Part shown: positions 1 to 4,722 of the stretch, in pieces
Layout: every line of letters starts with the position of its first letter
How positions within the stretch are numbered: position 1 is the first letter of the stretch
Assembly: GCA_009839775.1 (NCBI GenBank)
Contig: VXOZ01000043.1
Location: 1-7,120 of the forward strand
DNA: 7,120 nt
Origin: Chloroflexota bacterium
GTDB taxonomy: Bacteria > Chloroflexota > UBA11872 > VXOZ01
Direction of reading: 5' to 3'
Position numbers and translations under genes: made by a program
The notes under the pieces: generated by a model
The model's database searches: none
Seen by the model: only the letters and a program-made list of their open reading frames with translations
What the model was told of the DNA's origin: nothing

Positions 1-34
1 CGGCGATGCAGTTTTGCAAGCCGCATGATGCCAA

Positions 35-63
35 GAGGCGGGGGACAAGCCCCCGTGCTACGC
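35..63 (+). repeat. Short palindromic repeat, family A, copy 1
   Basis: The core GCGGGGGACAAGCCCCCG is followed by TGCTACGC. The arms CGGGGG (39-44) and CCCCCG (50-55) pair around a five-base loop. The same core occurs at 3567-3594 in the same orientation and at 6807-6832 in the opposite orientation, so it is a dispersed repeat and not a unique terminator. It lies about 70 bases past the end of the tail-hub gene. The rest of 1-103 shows no gene. Confidence 0.8.
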
Positions 64-103
64 CGACGCAGAGTGAAGACCTGAAGTGAGCGATTTCCTT
101 GCC

Positions 104-135
104 GGGTAAGCAAAGCGGTTTCTCCGCGCTTACCC
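104..135 (-). terminator. Hairpin abutting the stop codon of the tail-hub gene
   Basis: The eight-base arms GGGTAAGC (104-111) and GCTTACCC (128-135) enclose a second stem, GCGG (115-118) with CCGC (124-127), around a five-base loop. The structure overlaps the first base of the stop triplet at 135-137 of the minus-strand hub gene. It is the obvious candidate for ending or stabilising the module's transcript. No T-run follows on the minus strand, so it is not a canonical intrinsic terminator. A 3'-end protecting hairpin is equally possible. Confidence 0.4.
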
Positions 136-2096
136 TACTCTCCCGGATCGCCGCACTGGAGCGTCATCGTATATTCCGCGTCGTGGGGTGTGAAGCGGTG
201 GTTGATGCCCACAATGCGCAGCTTGCCGTAGGCGAAGCCCGGCGTCTGGAAGTCGATCACGTCGCCGACTTGGAGCGCCGGATTATAGGGTACGTCCACT
301 GCATACCCGTCGCTGTCGCGGCGGGCTGCGGCCAGCACCGCCTCCGCGCGGCTTTGGCAGTCTGCCGCCTGGGTCAGTTGGGTATCGGTGACGAGGGCCG
401 TCTGCGTGCTGCCGTGCGCGCGGACCGCATCCCAGTCCCACGCTTCCCCCAGTGTGCCCGTGCCCTGCACCAGCACGTGGTTAATCCGGTTGCGCTGCTG
501 CCGGACGCCGACGAATTCCTGACCCGTGTACGCCCACGTTGTCGCATCCGCCCCTGGAAACCGGCAATGCACCGTGCCGTCCGCTTCGATTCGCCACCAG
601 AGCGCATCCAAAGCGGTGAGCCGGTCTACCATCGTCTGCCAGGCTTGACCGGCATGCAGGGCGAAAGCAGGCAGAACCCGATCAAAGCGGCTATCGCCGT
701 CGTCGGTCATGCGCAGCGCGCCGGCGCGGTACCACGCTTCGTTCAGCAGCGCGCGTACGGTCTGACCGCTATAGGCCCACGTTTGCGCCACGCGGCGGCG
801 GGCGTGGACGCTCAAATCGGCAGCCTCGACACGCACCGTGCTGTCCGGCAGCAGCGTTACGTCCTGCACGATAAGATCGGCTATCTGTGTCCGTTCCACG
901 CCGGCGCTCGTCACGTAGCCGGCATGCACGCTGAGTGTCGCACCGGATTGCAACGTCTTGCCCAGCCAGCTAGCGAGCGCGCCATCGGCATTGTCCAGGA
1001 GCAGGCGCGCATTGCCGGTCTCGTTGGCCTGCTCCTCCCACTGAAAGTCCAACACCCGGTCCGAGACGTCTTGGAACTGGTCCGGGTTCGTCGCCGCGTA
1101 GCCGCCGTAGGCATGAGCGGTCTCATGATTCACTAGCCAGTAGCGAGTAGCACTCTGGCGCAGCCACCAGAATCCGGCGAATGACTCGTCCTCCACCGGC
1201 GTTGCTTCGGTAAACGTCCCCCACGTGTGCGCGGTGCAATAGCGCCACCGCCCAAAGTTCAGGCCCGAGACGATGCCGTGGTCCCGTTCCAGGTATCCCA
1301 CGCGGAATGCTTGCTCCCAGCGTTCCACCATGGGATTGAGCAAGTTGCGCCGCGCCGTGCTGTCGTCCACGCGCGCGATGGGCGTCAGCGCTGCCCACGT
1401 CGCGCCGTCGGTGCGGCAGGCCATGATGGAGGTGCCCGTGGTGCCCGGCACGCCGCCCCACAGCGAAAGCGCCAGGTGCCAGGCGGTGCTGTCCCAGGCG
1501 GCACCGATGCCACCGCAGGCCGAATACGTGCCGTGGGTCCACTCGTCCGCTTGCCAAGCCCCATCAACTTCATGGAGACGGTAGACCGTCACCCCGCCGC
1601 CGGACTTGTCCACCGCCAGGAAGATGCTGCCGTTGCCGCCGTAGCAGAGCGCGCGTACGATTTTGCGCGGATTCCACAGCGTCTCCGGGTCTCCCCACGT
1701 GGCGCCGCCGTCGCTGCTCGTCCGGCGATAGACGGTGGTGAAGGTCACGTAGACCACCATCACGTCGCCGTTCGGCAATTCTCCCGCCGCCACGCCCGCG
1801 GCACCGGTGACACGGGTCTGCAGGGTCGACCAGGTGGTCCATTGGCTCGCCTGGCTGGGGTCCGTGATGCGCTGGTACGCGACGGAGGCGGCCACCACGC
1901 CCCGCTCCGCTGAGACGTCCACGCGCCAGAGGGCGCCGCTCGAGTCTACGAAACAGGCGTTGGCAGCGGCGGAGCGCGCATCGGAACGGAAGCGCGTGTA
2001 GTGGTGCGCCGCATCCCGCAACGTAAACTGCATTGCCGGTTGCCGGGACGGCGCAGCGACCGCCGCGGCGAGGGTTTCGGTTAACGTGCGTGCCAT
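135..2096 (-). CDS. Phage tail hub / tip protein with N-terminal BNR beta-propeller
   Basis: 653 residues from ATG at 2096. GGGAGGT (2103-2109) lies six bases upstream. The open frame extends further up, but that part only shadows the preceding gene. Residues about 40-320 look like a sialidase-type beta-propeller. A full Asp-box S-x-D-x-G-x-T-W is at 127-134, a degenerate copy (D-G-A-T-W) ends at W234, and related W-centred strands lie near W89 and W292. Residues about 340-653 resemble the gpD/gp27-like hub of tail tips: a strand-rich first domain (about 343-435), a helix plus beta segment (445-515), and a C-terminal segment with L-Q-V-G-D-V near 608-613 and a G-K-L-R-I-V-G-I-N-H strand near 624-633. 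The likely role is a baseplate hub that also binds, or possibly cleaves, surface glycans. I see no catalytic sialidase residues I can vouch for. The gene is last in the module and only two bases separate it from the gene before. The hub call is moderately sure and the propeller call is good. Confidence 0.72.
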   Translation of the reverse strand: MARTLTETLAAAVAAPSRQPAMQFTLRDAAHHYTRFRSDARSAAANACFVDSSGALWRVDVSAERGVVAASVAYQRITDPSQASQWTTWSTLQTRVTGAAGVAAGELPNGDVMVVYVTFTTVYRRTSSDGGATWGDPETLWNPRKIVRALCYGGNGSIFLAVDKSGGGVTVYRLHEVDGAWQADEWTHGTYSACGGIGAAWDSTAWHLALSLWGGVPGTTGTSIMACRTDGATWAALTPIARVDDSTARRNLLNPMVERWEQAFRVGYLERDHGIVSGLNFGRWRYCTAHTWGTFTEATPVEDESFAGFWWLRQSATRYWLVNHETAHAYGGYAATNPDQFQDVSDRVLDFQWEEQANETGNARLLLDNADGALASWLGKTLQSGATLSVHAGYVTSAGVERTQIADLIVQDVTLLPDSTVRVEAADLSVHARRRVAQTWAYSGQTVRALLNEAWYRAGALRMTDDGDSRFDRVLPAFALHAGQAWQTMVDRLTALDALWWRIEADGTVHCRFPGADATTWAYTGQEFVGVRQQRNRINHVLVQGTGTLGEAWDWDAVRAHGSTQTALVTDTQLTQAADCQSRAEAVLAAARRDSDGYAVDVPYNPALQVGDVIDFQTPGFAYGKLRIVGINHRFTPHDAEYTMTLQCGDPGE

Positions 2097-2098
2097 GG

Positions 2099-2536
2099 CT
2101 AGACCTCCCGCAACACGACGCGCGTCTCCCACTCCAGCACCCATAGCTGCGCTTTGCCGAACGGGATCACCCGGTCCTCGCACGCGGCGAAACGCACGGT
2201 GTAACTCTCTTTCAGCGGATCGACGAACGTGTGGCTTTCGTTCAGTCGTTGGTAGAACTCCCAGAGCCGGTCGCGCCACTGCTGCGCCTTGGTCTGATTC
2301 AGCGTGCCGTCGAAGTTGCGCACGTTATCGCGGCACATGACCGTGAAGGCAAACTCGCGCTTGCCCAGGCCGCTTTCGACATACGAAAGCGTGCCGCCCG
2401 CCGTTTCACGCGCCTGGGCGCGGCGCGGCCGGGTCATGGTGTACGTGCCGGGCTTGATGAAGAATCCCGCCGGCGCGCCGCCGTTCACGTTGACGTTCGC
2501 GAGCGTTACGTTGCAATCCACCCCAATCGTTGCCAT
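2099..2536 (-). CDS. Small beta-rich tail protein, paralog B (tube or distal-tail candidate)
   Basis: 145 residues from ATG at 2536. This start aligns with that of the neighbouring paralog (M-A-T-I-G-V-D-C against M-P-T-V-G-E-D-C). The ribosome site AGGA (2549-2552) sits 12 bases upstream, rather far. An in-frame TTG at 2548 directly abuts it, so it is a poor alternative. Features shared with the protein encoded at 2593-3000 are G-F-F-I-K-P-G-T-Y (24-32), F-A-F-T-V (62-66), a W-x-x-x-L helix (87-91), T-F-V-D-P-L (103-108) and a C-terminal W-E-x-x-V-x-L. There is no signal peptide or membrane segment. Its place between head-closure and hub genes fits a ring-forming tail tube, distal-tail or adaptor protein. 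I do not recognise a named family, so that role is inferred from context. Its stop lies two bases before the hub start, and the hub's ribosome site overlaps its last codon, so translation is probably coupled. Confidence 0.65.
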   Translation of the reverse strand: MATIGVDCNVTLANVNVNGGAPAGFFIKPGTYTMTRPRRAQARETAGGTLSYVESGLGKREFAFTVMCRDNVRNFDGTLNQTKAQQWRDRLWEFYQRLNESHTFVDPLKESYTVRFAACEDRVIPFGKAQLWVLEWETRVVLREV

Positions 2537-2592
2537 GTGGTATGTCAATCCTCTCTAGCGGTTGATGCTTTGCCGCAACCGGGCCATACCCT

Positions 2593-3000
2593 TCACGCCT
2601 CCACCAGCGTTACCGCCAGCTCCCACTCCGGCTGCTCCCAGAATCCCGCAGCTTCCGAAATCCGCTCCTCCAGCGTCACCATGTGCACGCTGTGCACGGT
2701 ACCGAGCCGGTCGGTGAACGAAAGTGCCTCGGCCTTGGCGTAGGACGTGCGCAGGTTGGCGCGGTAGGTCGCGGCGGACGTGGCATTGACCGTGCCGTTT
2801 TGGTTCAGATGGTTGGTGTACGCGAGCACGGTGAAATGCCAGACCTGCTTGCCGGCCCCAAGATTGACTGCCGCCGGCCCGGCGGCCGCGTCCGGCTCCG
2901 CCGCCGCGATCTTCGGTATCTCCACACGATAGGAGCCGGGCTTCACAAAGTAGCCGTGTCCGTCCAGAATGACGGAACAATCTTCACCAACGGTGGGCAT
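2593..3000 (-). CDS. Small beta-rich tail protein, paralog A (tube or distal-tail candidate)
   Basis: 135 residues from ATG at 3000. A weak AAGGT (3009-3013) overlaps the stop of the upstream gene, whose TAA ends nine bases before this ATG's first base, so expression probably depends on translational coupling. It is clearly homologous to the next gene downstream: M-P-T-V-G-E-D-C at the start, G-Y-F-V-K-P-G-S-Y (16-24), H-F-T-V (55-58), an N-G-T-V-N turn (68-72), S-F-T-D-R-L (94-99) and W-E-L-A-V-T-L near the end. An Ala/Pro-rich stretch at about 31-45 replaces a more charged segment in the paralog. The fold is probably a beta-barrel or sandwich with one helix, as in phage tail tube and distal-tail proteins. 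The exact role is inferred from gene order only. Confidence 0.65.
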   Translation of the reverse strand: MPTVGEDCSVILDGHGYFVKPGSYRVEIPKIAAAEPDAAAGPAAVNLGAGKQVWHFTVLAYTNHLNQNGTVNATSAATYRANLRTSYAKAEALSFTDRLGTVHSVHMVTLEERISEAAGFWEQPEWELAVTLVEA

Positions 3001-3006
3001 GAGTGC

Positions 3007-3381
3007 TTACCTTATCGCTACGAGTTTGACGAGAATACGATTTGGCGTGGCGGTCAATCCCAGACGGAGAGATTCCTGCACGCGGTACTTGCGGGCAGCG
3101 GCTACCTGGTCGCGGTCCGGCGTGTCGGCGATCGCCACCACTTCGCTGAAATCAACGTCCGGTAAGAACTCCGCTAGAACGTCCGGGCCGGACCCGCCTG
3201 GACGACCCTGTTGTTTTGCCGCACCCGGAGGGGTGTTATGTTCTTCTTTCCAGGTGCACTCCGCTGCTGTGTAGGTCGTCTCGCCGCCGCTCTTGCGGAT
3301 CAGCGTGACCGTGCGCAGCCGGCCTTGCCGCATCTTTGCGCGGTTCGCCAGCACGTGGGCGGCTTGTCTGCTATCGAGCAT
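3007..3381 (-). CDS. Head-closure / head-tail joining-like protein
   Basis: 124 residues from ATG at 3381, with GGAG (3389-3392) seven bases upstream. A longer in-frame opening to 3438 lacks a ribosome site and would add an unlikely Arg-rich leader. The N-terminal helix is basic (M-L-D-S-R-Q-A-A-H-V-L-A, then K and R residues), followed by beta strands around T-V-T-L-I-R-K (24-30) and T-Y-T-A-A-E-C (36-42). A Gly/Pro/Gln-rich loop spans 50-66. The C-terminal half has V-V-A-I-A-D, K-Y-R-V-Q-E-S-L-R-L-G and R-I-L-V-K-L-V-A-I strands. This resembles small stopper (SPP1 gp16-type) proteins, in which a conserved 'define, then measured value' beta pair closes the barrel. Its slot, after the connector and before the tail proteins, supports this. 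Family membership is inferred from shape and position, not a recognised signature. Confidence 0.5.
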   Translation of the reverse strand: MLDSRQAAHVLANRAKMRQGRLRTVTLIRKSGGETTYTAAECTWKEEHNTPPGAAKQQGRPGGSGPDVLAEFLPDVDFSEVVAIADTPDRDQVAAARKYRVQESLRLGLTATPNRILVKLVAIR

Positions 3382-3459
3382 TGCTTTTCTCCGTTGATAC
3401 GCAAAGTTTCTCCGGTGCAAGCACCCTTTATTCGTCATTCCCGTACAAGCGCCATTTGT

Positions 3460-3500
3460 CCGTCATTCCGGCGAAAGCCGGAATCCATCTTCATCTTTGC
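3460..3500 (+). repeat. REP-like palindromic repeat, family B
   Basis: The element starts CCGTCATTCCGG. It contains a perfect eight-base stem, ATTCCGGC (3465-3472) with GCCGGAAT (3477-3484), closed by a GAAA tetraloop. It ends with AATCCATCTTCATCTTTGC. A partial copy of its head lies at 3433-3443. A divergent full-length relative sits inverted at 6871-6924. The tetraloop and perfect stem suggest structure kept at RNA or single-stranded DNA level, as in REP elements. No REP-associated transposase gene is in the window. Confidence 0.75.
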
Positions 3501-3514
3501 AACGTGATCCCAGA

Positions 3515-3534
3515 GCGGGGGCGCGGAATCCATC
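3515..3534 (+). repeat. Family B tail segment, 20-base exact repeat
   Basis: This 20-base stretch, starting GCGGGGGCGCGG and ending AATCCATC, recurs exactly as its reverse complement at 6876-6895. Here it follows the complete family B element by 14 bases, so the two form a composite array. Confidence 0.75.
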
Positions 3535-3566
3535 TGGCTCTAGCAACATGGAACCTGCCCTCTCAA

Positions 3567-3594
3567 GAGCGGGGGACAAGCCCCCGCGCTACGC
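3567..3594 (+). repeat. Short palindromic repeat, family A, copy 2
   Basis: This has the same core as the copy at 35-63, preceded by GA and followed by CGCTACGC. It lies in the spacer between the connector and head-closure genes, in the same orientation as copy 1. The six-base G/C stem could also pause transcription on either strand. Confidence 0.8.
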
Positions 3595-3648
3595 AAGACT
3601 GCAAGAAGCCAGGGATGGCCGGGTGGTTGCGCGGCCTGACCACGGCAA

Positions 3649-4317
3649 TTACCGTGCCCCCTCAGAACCTTCCACCGTCCACGCCACGCTCCCGCGCACG
3701 TGCTGCGTCCGCTCCTGCTGCAGCGCGTCAAGCTCCTTTTCAAACCTATCACGCGCCGCCGTGCCTTTCTCCCACCACGCCTGGCTCACCATGCTCGTAT
3801 CCACGCCCGCCCCTTGCTGGCCGTCCTGATAGCGAAAGTTATCGGACTGCGGGGTAGCGTAGGCCAAGCACGCGTGGGCGTACGCGCCCGTGGTGAGCAG
3901 GCCGGTATAGGCATCCGGCGCTGTCCATTGACTGTCGCTGGCGACGTGCTTCGTGCCCCAGCGCACGCGCATCGGTTCGGCTCCGCTCGGTGCTTCCGGC
4001 ACCAGCAGAAAGACAAAGCCCGGCGCGCCGTCGCTCGTGGGCAGCACCATGAACGTGCAGAGTTTGGGCGGATAGTGGCCCGTGGGCCACTCCACCTCCT
4101 CCACGCTCCACACGTCGGCAAGACTGCTCAGGTCCACCAGCCGCGAGTCCGGACTGGTGGTTAAGGTGGCGTCGCGCGTCCAGGGCACAGCTCTGGATAG
4201 TTCAGTCAGCGCGCGGTCAATGGCGTGATCGAGGTCCGTGTCGCTGAACCGCGCCTCGTCATCCGCTGGATCGAACAACTCCTTGCGGAGCGATTCTCGA
4301 AATTCGCTCAATGTCAT
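3649..4317 (-). CDS. Head-tail connector-like (gp6-type adaptor) protein
   Basis: 222 residues from ATG at 4317. GAGGA (4324-4328) lies six bases upstream. A TTG two codons earlier (4323) overlaps that spacing and is less likely. The N-terminal third is helical and acidic, with M-T-L-S-E-F-R-E-S-L and a D-L-D-H-A-I-D-R-A-L-T-E-L-S helix at about 30-43. This matches the pattern of HK97 gp6-like adaptors that dock on the portal. The middle is beta-rich (V-D-L-S-S-L, V-E-E-V-E-W-P, F-V-F-L-L-V-P) with an R-V-R-W-G strand. A C-terminal helix (about 179-208, W-W-E-K-G-T-A-A-R-D-R-F-E-K-E-L-D-A-L-Q-Q-E-R) probably mediates oligomer contacts. It is larger than the classical gp6 of about 110 residues, so a fused second domain is likely. 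Position after the capsid gene supports the role. No signal peptide or membrane span is present. Confidence 0.6.
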   Translation of the reverse strand: MTLSEFRESLRKELFDPADDEARFSDTDLDHAIDRALTELSRAVPWTRDATLTTSPDSRLVDLSSLADVWSVEEVEWPTGHYPPKLCTFMVLPTSDGAPGFVFLLVPEAPSGAEPMRVRWGTKHVASDSQWTAPDAYTGLLTTGAYAHACLAYATPQSDNFRYQDGQQGAGVDTSMVSQAWWEKGTAARDRFEKELDALQQERTQHVRGSVAWTVEGSEGAR

Positions 4318-4489
4318 GGGCAATCCTCACGTATCAGGTACTACGATGCTGTCCGGCGCAACGCAAGGCCGCGCTCGTTAAGGGTCATGTGTTAACGGCT
4401 GCCCGTGGCACGGTGGCTGCCCGCCCTGCCAAGGGCTTGCCGAACACTCAAGGGAAAGCGGGAGTCGCAATCCTATCGCTCTTGGCGAT

Positions 4490-4521
4490 CCGTAGGGGCA
4501 CGATATATCGTGCCCCTACGG
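4490..4521. repeat. Perfect 32-base palindrome
   Basis: The left half is CCGTAGGGGCACGATA and the right half is its exact reverse complement, with no spacer, centred between 4505 and 4506. It could extrude as a cruciform, or fold as a long hairpin in RNA from either strand. It resembles short inverted-repeat elements scattered in bacterial chromosomes more than a protein operator, because symmetry is perfect over its whole length. Confidence 0.85.
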
Positions 4522-4566
4522 GGGACTGTCACAGCTCGGTGCGAAACTGCAAACGTGATAGCAAAG

Positions 4567-4661
4567 CCCCCTCTCCCACCGGGAGAGGGCCGGAGTGAGG
4601 CCGCGACTTTGCAATGGACTCTACCGACCCCCTCTCCCACTGGGAGAGGGCCGGGGTGAGG
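4567..4661 (+). repeat. Tandem pair of 34-base hairpin repeats, 61-base period
   Basis: Copy 1 (4567-4600) and copy 2 (4628-4661) differ at two bases. Each has nine-base arms, CCCTCTCCC and GGGAGAGGG, around a three-base loop (arms 4569-4577 and 4581-4589; 4630-4638 and 4642-4650), followed by a CCGGRGTGAGG tail. They begin about 60 bases downstream of the capsid stop on the minus strand. In the transcript they would form two strong stems separating the capsid message from the connector message. As DNA they are a widespread type of intergenic repeat. Confidence 0.85.
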
Positions 4662-4722
4662 GGCGACCGCCATCCCCTCAACGCCATTGAAATTGCCAAT
4701 GTGCCCCCAGCCGCAGATTTCC

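Larger units (their letters stand above)
3382..3648. other. 267-base spacer filled with dispersed repeats
   Basis: I see no credible gene here. The plus-strand frames across it read through repeat sequence and lack ribosome sites. It contains a partial CGTCATTCCCG (3433-3443), a complete CGTCATTCC element (3460-3500), a related tail (3515-3534) and a family A palindrome (3567-3594). A weak inverted repeat CACGG/CCGTG (3641-3656) overlaps the stop codon of the connector gene. No clear promoter for the downstream minus-strand genes is visible. Confidence 0.7.
4318..4722. other. 405-base spacer between connector and capsid genes
   Basis: No convincing gene is present. It holds a 32-base palindrome (4490-4521) and two tandem hairpins (4567-4661). 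GGCTGCCCG occurs twice near 4398-4432. A minus-strand 15-codon frame from ATG 4388 (M-T-L-N-E-R-G-L-A-L-R-R) resembles the first residues of the connector but has no ribosome site. The plus-strand frame across the region is a chance opening through the repeats. For a head-gene operon, where cistrons normally abut, this spacer is unusually long. Confidence 0.65.

Noticed and set aside
99..1136. 345-codon plus-strand open frame
   Set aside because: It lies wholly antisense to the tail-hub gene, has an R/A/H-rich composition typical of GC-rich shadow frames, and has no ribosome site.
2097..2279. N-terminal extension of the hub gene beyond ATG 2096
   Set aside because: The extra 61 codons shadow paralog B in another frame and are Arg-rich. 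A strong SD sits directly before ATG 2096.
3382..3438. Extended start of the head-closure gene
   Set aside because: The extra codons have no ribosome site and read C-L-H-R-R-N. GGAG precedes ATG 3381 at normal spacing.
3433..3594. CRISPR array
   Set aside because: Repeats differ in type, length and spacing, are individually palindromic, and have no regular spacers or cas genes nearby.
3641..3656. Terminator at the end of the connector gene (CACGG/CCGTG)
   Set aside because: The stem is only five bases, overlaps the stop codon and has no T-run.
4311..4598. 95-codon plus-strand frame in the spacer
   Set aside because: It runs through the palindrome and into the hairpin repeats, opens inside the connector's start on the opposite strand, and has no SD.
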